From the NCBI GenBank assembly GCA_016219175.1, contig JACRCD010000077.1, forward strand, positions 1 to 64,000: a stretch of 64,000 bases of DNA. The letters run 5' to 3'. This document shows, piece after piece, positions 15,913 through 25,500 of the stretch (the first letter of the stretch is position 1; each line of letters begins with the position of its first letter). Source of the stretch: Deltaproteobacteria bacterium. GTDB lineage: Bacteria > Desulfobacterota > Desulfobulbia > Desulfobulbales > SURF-16. The translations under genes and the position numbers were made by a program. Below the pieces are notes generated by a model. That model was given only the letters and a program-made list of their open reading frames with translations. It ran no database searches and was not told where the DNA came from.

Positions 15913-18900
15913 ATGTTAAAAAAAATACTACTTTTTTTTGCCGTGTTGACTTGCGCAGTGGCTCTCTCGGGTGTCGGGCTCTACTACTGGCTGGTGGTCT
16001 ATTCGCCGGGCGAATCCATCCGGCAGGAGAATATCGAGAAAAACCTGGGCATGGAAAGTCCTGTTTTCTATCGCGACGGAGTGGAAAAAATAGGCGTCTT
16101 TTTTCAGGATGCCCACCGCCAGTACATATCGTATGACCGGTTGCCCGCTTTTTTTGTCAATGGCCTGATCGCTGCCGAGGACAACCAGTTTTTTCAGCAT
16201 CATGGGTTTGATTTCGGTGGATTCGCCAGGGCCATGATGGCCAATGTCCGGGCTCTCAGGGTCGTCCAGGGCGGCAGCACCATTACCCAGCAGACCGCCA
16301 AGAATCTCTTTAAACGGGAAGGACGGTCGGTGGGGTCGAAGTTAACCGAGCTGCTTTTCGCCCTGCGCCTGGAATACCATTATCCGAAAGAAAAGATCCT
16401 CGAGTTTTACGCCAACCAGTTTTATGTGAGCGGCAACGGCCGCGGCTTGGGCGTGGCGGCCCGGTACTATTTTGACAAGGAGCCGGAGCAGCTTGATCTG
16501 GTGGAGTCCGCCTTTATTGCCGGCAGCGTCAAACGGCCGAATTTCTACAATCCGTTCATCAAAAACGATGCGGAAAGCGTGACCAAGGCCAAGCAGGAGG
16601 CCAAAGTCCGCGTGGCGTATGTGTTGGGTCATATGCGCCGACTGGGGATGATCACGCCTGAGATGTACCAGGAGGCCTTGAAGAGGGAAATCCCCTTCAA
16701 CCGGGGCAAGATGCAGTTCCGGCTGAACACCTTGATGGATCTTGTCAGGGACGGCCTGGATGATCCTGTTGTTGAAGCGGCGCTCGTGGATTTCGGCATT
16801 GAAAACGTCTCCACTTCCGGGGTGCGGATATTCACCACCATTGAGCAGAAAATTCAGGACGGCAATCTCTTGGCCCTGCAAAGCGAGCTGAGCCAGATTG
16901 ACGTAAAACTGCTGGGCTATGACCGTGCCCAGCTGCAGAAGCGTTACGCCGATTTACCCTTTGCCAGCGGCAACGACTTCGCCTTGGGGCAGTTTCTGCT
17001 AGCCCGGGTGGTGGAGATCGAGAACGGCCCTCCAGTCCGGCTGCGGGTCTCTTTTGCCAAAAATGGCCAGGGGGGCATGCAGGGAGTAGTGGATGAACAG
17101 GGATTAAAGCCGCTGTTCGCTTCGCTGGCCCAGTATGGCGGACAGCGCTGGAGCGCCGCGACCGGCCGGGATTTTTCCACGGTGCTGAAAGAGATCCAGG
17201 CAGGCGATCTTGTCTACCTGTCCGTGCGGGCTAAGGATCCTGTCTCCGGCGAGTACGCATTGAATCTGGAAAAGTACCCGGAGCTGCAGGGAGCGTCACT
17301 GGTCATGCAGGAGGGCAAGATCCTGGCCATGGCCGGGGGAATGGATAATTATTTTTATAACAGGGCGATAGCCGCCAAAAGGGCCATGGGGTCGGTGGTC
17401 AAGCCTCTGCTTTATACGGCGGCTATTCAGCTGGGTTGGAATGCCCTGGATCAGCTGAACAATGAAAGGGATATGTTTACTTATCAGCGCAACGCCTATA
17501 TCCCGCGCCCTGATCACGTCAGTCCCCATAAAAGGGTATCCATGAGCTGGGCAGGGGTGCATTCGGAAAATGTGGCGTCCGTCTGGCTGCTTTATCATCT
17601 CTGTGACCGGCTTAATCCCGGCCAATTCAAGGAAGTTCTGGAGCAAGTCGGCATGGCCCGGGAGAACGGCGAGTCTTATGAGCAATATACGCGCCGTGTC
17701 CGGGACAAGATGGGGGTGATGGTGGATGCGGATACGCTGCGGAAGGCCGCCTTCGAGAAGGCGGTGGCCGCAAGCGAGGCGGATCTCATTTTTGACGGCA
17801 AGCAGGACGAGTTGCAGTATCTCGCTGTTTTTCACTTCAGTGATAAATTTGAAAAGGAACTGGAGCAGTTGACCGAGGACGTGAGCGGGGCCGAAGGTGA
17901 ATTGCGCCAGCAGATTGTCAGCCGGAATTTCACGCGTTACAGGGATTTACAACAGAGATTGCAAAATGAGAAAGAGTCCCTTGACGCAGGCTCCGGAGAA
18001 TCCGTCATCCCCTTTTTTTACTACCAGCCGGCCGTGGAAGACAATGAGGACGGCTGGCCCGATCTTGTTTTCACGGCGGAAAGCAGGGTCTGTTATACGG
18101 AAAGGGTTCCGGGAGGAGGGTGGTACCCGGTGCGGCGGGCGGACCTGCGGCAACTGCTGGCGGAAATGAGCAGCGAAGCCGCGGCCGCTTTCTGGGCTGG
18201 GGTCCGGATTGACAATCAGCTCAGCCTGGCCACCCTTGATCTGCTGCAGGAGAATTTCCGGAAGGAACTCGAGAAGTTGTCCGCCCAGCCGCCTTACGGC
18301 GAGGAAGTTCTGCATTCCATCCGTGATTTCAGGGTGCTGGCCGGCTTGCGCTATCTCATTGAGTTCTGCCGCGCCATGGGGGTGACCAGCAACCTTGAGC
18401 CGGTGCTGTCCTTCCCACTTGGTTCCAACGTCATGAGCCTGTATGAGCTGGCCCGGGTCTATGGCGCGCTGACCAGCGGCATGACCTATGCCGCGGAAGA
18501 CGGACAGAACCCTGCCCTGGCCCTCATTGACCGGATTGAGGCGGCTGACGGCGAGATCATTTACGAGAGCGTTTTCACCAAAAAACGGGTGATTGATGAA
18601 AAGACCGTGATGGCTGTCAGTGATATTCTGCGCAACGTGGTCAAGTTCGGTACCGGCCGGCAGGCCAACAACATGGTTCTGCACAGCAGCGACCCGGCGG
18701 TGGAAGGTCAGCTGGCCGATCTGCAGCTGGCCGTGCCGGTGTTCGGCAAAACCGGCACATCCAACCGCTTTACCAACTCTTCCTTTGCCGGGGCCGTTCC
18801 CGGGGTAAAGGGCAGGGGCGATGGGGTGGTTCTGGATGAGAAAAGCTACGTCATCGCCTCGTATGTGGGGTTTGACGACAACAGACCAATGATCCGCACC

Positions 18901-19212
18901 TCCACCCACATCACCGGAGCCAGCGGGGCGTTGCCGATCTGGGCCAAAACGGCCCGGAGTATCATCTCTGACATGAATTACGCCGGGTCCCTGGATCTGG
19001 TTGACATGGCGTTTTCCGGCAGCGGCGACATCCCCCTCCATTATCCTGATCTCGGGCAGATCTCCGTGCCGGTGGCTGTTGAGGAAGGGGGGCTTGCCGC
19101 CCAGTCCGAGGCGGGCGGTGGGGGCAGGTCTCCTGTCATCACCTTCGGAAAAGTGAGCACCGGCGGGGAAGTTGAATTGGGGAGACATTTTCTCCCCTAT
19201 TGGCATAATTGA
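15913..19212 (+). CDS. Large class A penicillin-binding protein (PBP1-type)
   Basis: Bifunctional peptidoglycan synthase: an N-terminal membrane anchor (about 5-27), a GT51 glycosyltransferase with E-D-N-x-F-F-x-H-x-G (from E89), G-G-S-T-I-T-Q-Q (about 120) and K-R-P-N-F-Y-N-P-F, then a transpeptidase with S-V-V-K (S494, K497), S-E-N (551-553) and K-T-G-T (946-949). At 1099 aa it is well above the usual 750-900. The extra length lies between the S-x-N and K-T-G motifs, where about 390 residues separate motifs normally about 190 apart; this insert is partly charged and helical. All catalytic motifs are intact. The cell-wall lipoprotein downstream may be a partner. Confidence 0.9.
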   Translation: MLKKILLFFAVLTCAVALSGVGLYYWLVVYSPGESIRQENIEKNLGMESPVFYRDGVEKIGVFFQDAHRQYISYDRLPAFFVNGLIAAEDNQFFQHHGFDFGGFARAMMANVRALRVVQGGSTITQQTAKNLFKREGRSVGSKLTELLFALRLEYHYPKEKILEFYANQFYVSGNGRGLGVAARYYFDKEPEQLDLVESAFIAGSVKRPNFYNPFIKNDAESVTKAKQEAKVRVAYVLGHMRRLGMITPEMYQEALKREIPFNRGKMQFRLNTLMDLVRDGLDDPVVEAALVDFGIENVSTSGVRIFTTIEQKIQDGNLLALQSELSQIDVKLLGYDRAQLQKRYADLPFASGNDFALGQFLLARVVEIENGPPVRLRVSFAKNGQGGMQGVVDEQGLKPLFASLAQYGGQRWSAATGRDFSTVLKEIQAGDLVYLSVRAKDPVSGEYALNLEKYPELQGASLVMQEGKILAMAGGMDNYFYNRAIAAKRAMGSVVKPLLYTAAIQLGWNALDQLNNERDMFTYQRNAYIPRPDHVSPHKRVSMSWAGVHSENVASVWLLYHLCDRLNPGQFKEVLEQVGMARENGESYEQYTRRVRDKMGVMVDADTLRKAAFEKAVAASEADLIFDGKQDELQYLAVFHFSDKFEKELEQLTEDVSGAEGELRQQIVSRNFTRYRDLQQRLQNEKESLDAGSGESVIPFFYYQPAVEDNEDGWPDLVFTAESRVCYTERVPGGGWYPVRRADLRQLLAEMSSEAAAAFWAGVRIDNQLSLATLDLLQENFRKELEKLSAQPPYGEEVLHSIRDFRVLAGLRYLIEFCRAMGVTSNLEPVLSFPLGSNVMSLYELARVYGALTSGMTYAAEDGQNPALALIDRIEAADGEIIYESVFTKKRVIDEKTVMAVSDILRNVVKFGTGRQANNMVLHSSDPAVEGQLADLQLAVPVFGKTGTSNRFTNSSFAGAVPGVKGRGDGVVLDEKSYVIASYVGFDDNRPMIRTSTHITGASGALPIWAKTARSIISDMNYAGSLDLVDMAFSGSGDIPLHYPDLGQISVPVAVEEGGLAAQSEAGGGGRSPVITFGKVSTGGEVELGRHFLPYWHN

Positions 19213-19257
19213 AAAGGTATTTTGAAGAGTCAACAGAAGGAAACAGTTAACAATATC

Positions 19258-21021
19258 ATGCGTGACAAGAAATTTTTATCAGGTGGTTATGGTCTGGCGT
19301 TTATCATCCTTTTTGCCTTGGGCGGCTGCCAATCGCTGGGGTCTTCCATGGGAGGGTTGGTCACTCCGAAAAAAAAGGTGCAGCCCATGGAGGAGGCGGA
19401 AAAAGCAAAGCCTGCCGTGAGCGGGGAAAAGGATATTGCCGCGGTTCCGCCGGGGCCGGGGCCGTCTCCGGTGGTGGCGCCGGCTGTCCCCGCTATTCCC
19501 GAGGGCAGCATGGTGGTTGATGCCGATGTCTTTTCGAGCATGGCCGGCTATGTGTCCGGCAGAAAGGGCCAATACCGGGACATGCTGTCCCGGTGGCAGG
19601 GAGTGGCCGCGGACTTTGCCCGCCGGGATCTGGCCGCGCCCCAACCGGAAAAGTGGCAGGAATGTTTGGGCATCCTTGAGGTAATAGTTGATGAGTACAC
19701 CGTGTTAAATTCCATGCTGAAAAGCAGCGGCAAGGATCAGCCCGGCCGCCAGTCCTTTTCCCCTTCTCTTGTTGTTTTCCAGAAGGATATCTCGTTTCTG
19801 GAAAGCGGTTGCCAGGAGGTTTTTACCCTCACTGCCGCGGTTGTTGCCGGCGAGCGGGACGCGGGCCGGATAAGCTATTCCGGACAGGCCGAGGAGGTTA
19901 TCCGCTACTGGGCCAAACAGCAGGATTATGCAAAAGTGGTGGATGCCTATGAAAATCTTGGCGCTGAGGGAGCGGCGGGGGGCAAGCTTTCTGCCGAGGC
20001 CCTTGAACTGTACGCCTACGCCTTGAAACACGAGGGGAAAATGATCAAGGGTGCGGAGGTTCTGCTTGAGGCCGCGAGTGAAAAGGGGGAGACGCAGGGA
20101 TGGCCGCTCCGCCTGCAGGCCGCTGAATTGTTTTTTGCGGAAGGAGAGTTTGCCCGGGCCCGGACGGAATATGACAGCCTGCTTCATCTTTTTTCCGGCA
20201 TGAAGCCCGCTTTGTCCGAGGTTGAAAAACAGCTGGCCTTGCTTGGTGGACAGGAGGATCATGGTCAGGAACTGGAACTCTACAGGATGGCCCTCAAGGG
20301 CTGGCTGCAGGGGGAAGGGCGGGAATTGACCCCGGATCTGGTGGACAGTGCGCGGATTCTGGAGGAAAATTTTCCTCAATCCGATTATGCCAGGATGGGC
20401 AGGGAGCTGATCGCCAAGGTTTCAGGCGGAGCTCCGGATAACGGGGACGACCCGGTGCAGCGAGCGCGCCGGCTGGCCGCGGACAGGCAATTCCCGCAGG
20501 CCCTGGAGTTACTCGCGCCTTTGCAGGCGCTGGAGCCGCATGCGCAAGAAATTGACGCCCTGGTTGCGGAGTTTACGGCGGAGCTGGAGAAACAACAGGC
20601 TGGAGAAGCCGAGGCGGCTCAAGCAATGAAGGAGGCTCTGGCCAAGAAGTGGCAGGAGGCCATGCAGGTTCTGGATCACCGGCAGTTTGATCAGGCCATC
20701 GTCTTATTCGCCGAACTGGAAGAGTCGGAGGAATACCGGGACCAGGCCAGGATGAAAATTTCCGAGGCCATGAATCTCGCGGCGGCCGAACTGCGGAAAG
20801 AGGCGGCCAATTTATTTGTCAAATCGAGAAAAACGGAAAATGTAGAACAGAAAACCGCGCTGCTGCTTGAGTCAAGGAACCTCTTGCTGCAGGTGCAGCA
20901 GAAATACCCCCAGGCTGAAATCATCGATAAGGTAAAACAGAATCTGAAAGCCATAGAAGATCAGATGCGGGCCATCAATCCGGATCTGCTCAGCGCCCCG
21001 GAACACGTGGCCCTGCCATGA
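19258..21021 (+). CDS. TPR-like outer-membrane lipoprotein
   Basis: A lipobox L-G-G-C (C24) follows a hydrophobic signal. After a Pro/Ala linker (about 45-80), the rest is alpha-helical with alternating Ala/Glu/Leu patterns typical of tetratricopeptide or Sel1-like repeats (clear from about 200 on) and a coiled-coil tail (about 430-560). The ATG at 19258 begins the lipoprotein signal; a TTG at 19222 with AAAAGG upstream is an alternative and would add 12 residues. It begins about 45 bp after the PBP stop, so co-transcription is likely. It could tether or activate the PBP, as LpoA/LpoB do in enterobacteria; that role is inferred, not seen. Confidence 0.7.
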   Translation: MRDKKFLSGGYGLAFIILFALGGCQSLGSSMGGLVTPKKKVQPMEEAEKAKPAVSGEKDIAAVPPGPGPSPVVAPAVPAIPEGSMVVDADVFSSMAGYVSGRKGQYRDMLSRWQGVAADFARRDLAAPQPEKWQECLGILEVIVDEYTVLNSMLKSSGKDQPGRQSFSPSLVVFQKDISFLESGCQEVFTLTAAVVAGERDAGRISYSGQAEEVIRYWAKQQDYAKVVDAYENLGAEGAAGGKLSAEALELYAYALKHEGKMIKGAEVLLEAASEKGETQGWPLRLQAAELFFAEGEFARARTEYDSLLHLFSGMKPALSEVEKQLALLGGQEDHGQELELYRMALKGWLQGEGRELTPDLVDSARILEENFPQSDYARMGRELIAKVSGGAPDNGDDPVQRARRLAADRQFPQALELLAPLQALEPHAQEIDALVAEFTAELEKQQAGEAEAAQAMKEALAKKWQEAMQVLDHRQFDQAIVLFAELEESEEYRDQARMKISEAMNLAAAELRKEAANLFVKSRKTENVEQKTALLLESRNLLLQVQQKYPQAEIIDKVKQNLKAIEDQMRAINPDLLSAPEHVALP

Positions 21022-21166
21022 AAAAAATGACAACCACCGATAAGCACTTGAAAAATGCTGTGTGATTTGCGCAAATAGAAAGAGGTTGTAAAGTAAGCAA
21101 GGGATTTCTTCTTGTGCAAAAATAGACATTGGGGTTCCCGTAATGTCGAGCGGCGGAGGTCGCGGT

Positions 21167-23914
21167 ATGGCTGGTGCTGAACAAGGTGTGGACGAGCTGC
21201 TTGATGACTTGGCAGTTAAAATCATGGTGATTGAGCCGGGTGATCTGTCATCCGTAGGCGATCTTCTCGAAATTCTTGAGAGGTTGCAGAGCGCGGTAGA
21301 GCCAGCCACACAAAAAAAATTGCAGCAGATGATCAGGACCTTTCAGGAGGCGTTGCAGAAGCTGGTCATGGGGGAACTGCCCGACACGGCGGCGAGCTAT
21401 GAAAAGCTTGGTGAGTGTATTTCCCGGATGCAGGAGGTGCTGCGAAACGGTGAAGACGCAGCACCCCTTGGCTCCTTCTTCGCCCACTTGCGGGACATCG
21501 GCTTTGCGGTTGAGTCCGGGGCAACGGACGGGGTAAGCGGCGGGCAGTCGGGTTTTTCACGGGACAGGGAATTGATTGAGTGCTTTGTCGATGAGGCGGC
21601 CGAGTTTCTTGGCTCCATTGAAGCAAATATTCTGCAGCTTGAAAAAACCCCGGGGGACAGAGAGGCGGTCAACGCAATTTTCAGGGCCTTTCACACCATC
21701 AAAGGAACGGCCGGCAGTGTTTCTCTTGATGAGATCAGCCGGCTGGCCCATGCCACGGAGAATTTGCTGGATGAGGTGCGCGGCGGCCGGTTTGCCATGG
21801 ATGGCGATGTGATCGAGGCGGTGCTGGGCGTTGCGGATACCTTGCGAGAGATGATCGCCCAGGTGCGCGATGTGTTCAGGGCTGAGGCTGACTACCAACC
21901 CGCGGGCATAGATGCGTCACTGGCTTTGATCAACCGCCTCATGGAGAAAAAAAAGGGGGGCGGTCCGGCGGAGGTCAAAAGGGATGCCCTGCCGGAGGCG
22001 CAGAGAGTCAAGCCGTCCGGAACATCGGAGAGTCTCGATCTGGTCTGCCGCATCATGGACAAGGGTGCTGGGCAAGGCGCGAAAACGGATCCCGGAAAGG
22101 ACGGATTGGCGGAACCGCCTGTCCCATCTCCTCTTGAGCAGGGGCAGGTCCCTGACTTTATGAAAGACGGAGATCTGCTCAGCGGCTTTATCTCTGAAGC
22201 ATTTGAACATCTGGAAACAATTGAGCTCAATGTCCTGGAACTGGAGCAGAATCCGGATGATATCGAGATCATCAATAATATTTTCAGGCCTTTTCATACC
22301 ATTAAAGGTGTTTCCGGCTTTCTCAATCTGACCACCATCAACAAGCTGGCCCATGCCACGGAAAATCTTCTCGATGATGTGCGCAACAGCAGGCTGTCCA
22401 TGAACTCGGCCATCATTGATATTGTCTTGGGCGTTGGCGATTTTCTGCGCAACATGATCCAGAATGTCAGCGACGTTCTGGAAAAGGGTCCCGAGGCTTA
22501 CCGGCCATTTGACATCAAGGAATTTCTGGAACGCATCAAGATCTGTCAAGGCGGCGACGTTGCGTCCCTGCCCATGCCAAAGTCGGTTTGGGATGTCCAA
22601 ACCCCGCGGCTTCAGCCAAGGCAGCCCCTGCCCGCGGATCAATCCGTTCAGGAGAGCGTTGAGCCCATGCTGGCCGGGAGCAGAACGCCGGAGCCGGGCG
22701 TCACCGCGGCAAACCTCGCGCAAAAGAAGAATATCGAGGCCTCGATTAAAGTTGATGTGAAGAAGCTCGATGGTCTGGTCAATGCGGTCGGGGAGCTCGT
22801 TATCATGCAGGCCATGGTCCGGCACAATCCTCTCATTCAGGAGTTGTCCGATCCGAAATTGAACAAGGATTTCGCCCAGCTGACCCGCATCACCACGGAG
22901 TTGCAGAAAACAGCCATGTCCATGCGCATGGTTCCCATCCGCCAGACCTTTCAGAAGATGACCAGGCTGGTGCGGGATCTTTCCAAGAAAATGGGGAAAA
23001 AAGTGGATCTGGTCATGGAGGGGGAGGATACCGAGATTGACCGCAATATGGTTGATTCAATCTATGATCCCCTGGTGCATATGATCCGCAACTCTGTCGA
23101 CCACGGCGTGCAGCTTCCGGCGGAGCGGGTGAGGACTGGCAAACCGGAAACCGGCACGGTGCGCTTGAGCGCCTATCAGAAAGGCGGCAATATCATCATC
23201 GAGATCGCCGATGACGGGGATGGCGTCAATACGGCGAAAATCCGCAAAAAGGCCCTGGAGCGCGGCTTGATTCAGGAGGATGGCCATTACAGCGATCACG
23301 AAATAAACAATCTGATCTTTCTGGCGGGCTTTTCCACCGCCGATAAAATAACCGATGTGTCCGGCCGCGGGGTGGGGATGGATGTGGTAAAAAAAGGGGT
23401 GGAGAGCCTGCGAGGGAAGGTGGAGTTGCAGAGCACCCCTGGCGAGGGTTCTCTCTTTCTCATGTATCTTCCCCTGACTCTGGCCATCATCGACGGCATT
23501 GTCGTCCGGGTGGGATCCGAGCGCTATATCATACCCACCATTGCCATCCGGGAATCCATGCGGCCGCGCATGGAAAATTATAATACGGTGCAGGGCAAGG
23601 GCGAGACCCTGCTTGTCCGGGATACCTTGCTGCCTATTATCCGCCTCTATCATGTTTTCGGCGTGGCGGGGGCCTGTGTTGATATCAGCCAGGGCATCAC
23701 CGTGGTGATCGAGAATGAAGGCAGGCAGCGGGCTCTGCTGGTCGATGAGTTGCTTGGCAAGCAGGAGGTGGTCATTAAGAGTCTTGGCGGCTATATGCAG
23801 GATGTGAAAGGCGTTGCCGGCGGGACCATCCTTGGCGATGGCAGAGTGGGGCTGATCCTTGACCTGGCCGGGCTGATCAATGTCAGTGAGGAGATGGGAT
23901 CCGGGGTAATTTAA
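21167..23914 (+). CDS. cheA: Chemotaxis histidine kinase CheA with two phosphotransfer domains
   Basis: Receptor-coupled kinase of chemotaxis. Order: an N-terminal helical region (1-130); Hpt1 with F-H-T-I-K-G-T-A-G (H176); Hpt2 with F-H-T-I-K-G-V-S-G (H377); a P2-less linker; dimerisation domain (about 530-610); HATPase with M-I-R-N-S-V-D-H-G, D-D-G-D-G and G-R-G-V-G-M-D-V; and a CheW-like domain (about 780-915). Two active-looking Hpt domains are unusual for CheA. ATG 21167 has GGAGG seven bases upstream; an ATG at 21143 has only a weak site and would add eight residues. First gene of a six-gene che operon. No cheY or receptor gene is in the window. Confidence 0.93.
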   Translation: MAGAEQGVDELLDDLAVKIMVIEPGDLSSVGDLLEILERLQSAVEPATQKKLQQMIRTFQEALQKLVMGELPDTAASYEKLGECISRMQEVLRNGEDAAPLGSFFAHLRDIGFAVESGATDGVSGGQSGFSRDRELIECFVDEAAEFLGSIEANILQLEKTPGDREAVNAIFRAFHTIKGTAGSVSLDEISRLAHATENLLDEVRGGRFAMDGDVIEAVLGVADTLREMIAQVRDVFRAEADYQPAGIDASLALINRLMEKKKGGGPAEVKRDALPEAQRVKPSGTSESLDLVCRIMDKGAGQGAKTDPGKDGLAEPPVPSPLEQGQVPDFMKDGDLLSGFISEAFEHLETIELNVLELEQNPDDIEIINNIFRPFHTIKGVSGFLNLTTINKLAHATENLLDDVRNSRLSMNSAIIDIVLGVGDFLRNMIQNVSDVLEKGPEAYRPFDIKEFLERIKICQGGDVASLPMPKSVWDVQTPRLQPRQPLPADQSVQESVEPMLAGSRTPEPGVTAANLAQKKNIEASIKVDVKKLDGLVNAVGELVIMQAMVRHNPLIQELSDPKLNKDFAQLTRITTELQKTAMSMRMVPIRQTFQKMTRLVRDLSKKMGKKVDLVMEGEDTEIDRNMVDSIYDPLVHMIRNSVDHGVQLPAERVRTGKPETGTVRLSAYQKGGNIIIEIADDGDGVNTAKIRKKALERGLIQEDGHYSDHEINNLIFLAGFSTADKITDVSGRGVGMDVVKKGVESLRGKVELQSTPGEGSLFLMYLPLTLAIIDGIVVRVGSERYIIPTIAIRESMRPRMENYNTVQGKGETLLVRDTLLPIIRLYHVFGVAGACVDISQGITVVIENEGRQRALLVDELLGKQEVVIKSLGGYMQDVKGVAGGTILGDGRVGLILDLAGLINVSEEMGSGVI

Positions 23915-23948
23915 TCGAATGATTTCCTTTTATGCATGAGGTGATGGA

Positions 23949-24461
23949 ATGGCAAGTGCGGCAGGAGCGCAGGCAACCGGGAAACAGAATGTGAGCGAGT
24001 TGGCCGGCAAGTATCTTACCTTTGATCTTGGCAAGGAGGAGTACGGTATCGGTATTCTGAAGGTCCGGGAAATTATCGGGCTGATGGAGATCACCGCCGT
24101 GCCCCATACGCCGAGATACATCAAGGGGGTTATCAATTTGCGCGGCAGCGTCATTCCTGTCCTTGATCTCCGGTCTAAATTCAATATGGAGCCCCAGGAC
24201 TACAATGAGCGCACCTGCATTATCGTAGTCGAGGTGCAGGGCGAGTCGGGCATCATTCTGGTGGGCATGATTGTCGATTCGGTGTCGGAGGTTCTGAACA
24301 TCGTTGATGGGGAGATTGAACCTCCGCCGACCTTCGGCGGAGGTGATGTTGAGACGGCGAATTTTCTCGGCATGGCAAAGATCAAGGGCCGGGTGAAAAT
24401 TCTGCTTGATGTGGACAAGGTGATCGGCGAATCCGGGCTGGGCCATTCGGCCGTGATGTAG
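23949..24461 (+). CDS. cheW: Chemotaxis coupling protein CheW
   Basis: A 170-aa CheW, the scaffold that links CheA to chemoreceptors. The conserved strands are clear: Y-L-T-F-D-L-G-K-E-E-Y-G-I at about 22-34, V-I-N-L-R-G-S-V-I-P-V-L-D-L-R at about 61-75 and the C-terminal I-L-L-D-V-D-K-V. A short Ala/Gly-rich N-terminal extension precedes the domain. GAGGTGATGG before the ATG is a good ribosome site, 35 bp after cheA. Confidence 0.95.
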   Translation: MASAAGAQATGKQNVSELAGKYLTFDLGKEEYGIGILKVREIIGLMEITAVPHTPRYIKGVINLRGSVIPVLDLRSKFNMEPQDYNERTCIIVVEVQGESGIILVGMIVDSVSEVLNIVDGEIEPPPTFGGGDVETANFLGMAKIKGRVKILLDVDKVIGESGLGHSAVM

Positions 24462-24492
24462 AGCATAATGCGCAGGCCTTGAGGAGTTTGGG

Positions 24493-25335
24493 GTGGATAT
24501 TTGTTTTCAGCAGGGCCGCTTGACGGATGACGACTTTAAAAAATTCAGTGCGCTTATCTTTGCCAAAACAGGCATCCACCTGAAACCGGAAAAAAAAGAG
24601 CTTCTCAATGCCCGCCTGGGAAAAAGGCTCAGGGCGTGCCAGCTCGATTCGTTTTCAGAGTATTACGACCGGGTTGTGCATGACTCCAGCGGCAACGAAC
24701 TCGTTCAGCTCATCAACTGCGTTTCCACTAATTTTACCAGCTTTTTCCGGGAAAAGGGTCATTTCGATTTTCTTTCCTCATCGGTGTTTCCCCAGTTCGG
24801 CAAAAAGGGCGGTTCGACAGCGCCATGTAAAATATGGTCAGCCGCCTGTTCCTCGGGGGAGGAGCCATACACCCTGGCCATGGTCACGGCCCTGTACATG
24901 GCCAGGAATCAGTCATTCCGCGCTTCAATACTGGCAACGGATATTTCCACCAAGGTGCTGGCCATTGCTGAAAAGGGTATTTATTCAATGGACAAGATCG
25001 AGCAGATTCCGGCGGAATTGCTGCGGAACTATTTCCAGAAAGGGGTGGGGAACTGCAGCGGCTATGTCAAGGTAAAGGATGAACTGCGGCGGCTCGTGAC
25101 CTTCCGGCACATTAACTTAATGGATGCCTTCCCCTGGAAAGAGGAAATGGACGTCATATTCTGCCGCAACGTCATGATTTACTTTACCCGCGAAACCCAG
25201 GCGGAGCTGGCGGAGAAATTTTACCACTGTCTGGCCCCTGGCGGCTATCTCTTTATCGGACATTCCGAAAGTTTGACAAGCATAGGCCATCGTTTTCAGC
25301 AGGCGGCCACGACTGTCTATAAAAAAATCAAGTAA
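24493..25335 (+). CDS. cheR: Chemoreceptor methyltransferase CheR
   Basis: SAM-dependent methyltransferase that methylates receptor glutamates in adaptation. An N-terminal helical CheR domain (about 10-65) precedes the catalytic domain with W-S-A-A-C-S-S-G-E-E-P-Y (about 113-124), I-L-A-T-D-I-S and F-C-R-N-V-M-I-Y-F, all standard. Length, 280 aa, is normal. The start is a GTG at 24493 with GAGGAG seven bases upstream. The stop codon TAA lies inside the first bases of the MITE that follows, so the insertion touches the end of the gene without altering known motifs. Confidence 0.95.
   Translation: MDICFQQGRLTDDDFKKFSALIFAKTGIHLKPEKKELLNARLGKRLRACQLDSFSEYYDRVVHDSSGNELVQLINCVSTNFTSFFREKGHFDFLSSSVFPQFGKKGGSTAPCKIWSAACSSGEEPYTLAMVTALYMARNQSFRASILATDISTKVLAIAEKGIYSMDKIEQIPAELLRNYFQKGVGNCSGYVKVKDELRRLVTFRHINLMDAFPWKEEMDVIFCRNVMIYFTRETQAELAEKFYHCLAPGGYLFIGHSESLTSIGHRFQQAATTVYKKIK
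25324..25331. repeat. Target-site duplication, left of MITE copy 1
   Basis: AAAATCAA directly precedes the element and is repeated exactly at 25457-25464. An 8-bp duplication fits transposase-mediated insertion. Confidence 0.65.
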
Positions 25336-25456
25336 CTACCCAGGTAGATAGACTGAAGGCTGTGTAGACTGAAGGAAAAGCGCCTAAAATATGCAATACG
25401 ACAGTACCGACAGCCCTATAGCCTTCAGCCTACAGTCTAAACAGCTGGATAGTTAC
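25332..25456 (+). mobile_element. MITE copy 1 (~125 bp) between cheR and cheD
   Basis: The ends are GTAACTACCCAG and the reverse complement of GTAACTATCCAG, giving 12-bp terminal inverted repeats with one mismatch. A copy in opposite orientation at 30624-30746 matches over its full length with about ten differences, including the core AAAGCGCCTAAAATATGCAA. AAAATCAA is duplicated on both sides. The element codes for nothing and has internal repeats of ACTGAAGGCT, so it should fold. It splits the che operon and could affect downstream transcript level. Confidence 0.85.
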
Positions 25457-25500
25457 AAAATCAAATAGAAATTGAGCTGCATGAACACCCGCGTCATTAC

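Noticed and set aside
17947-19233. 428-codon open frame on the minus strand
   Set aside because: It lies wholly antisense to the PBP gene, has no ribosome site or family signal, and results from GC-rich codon bias.
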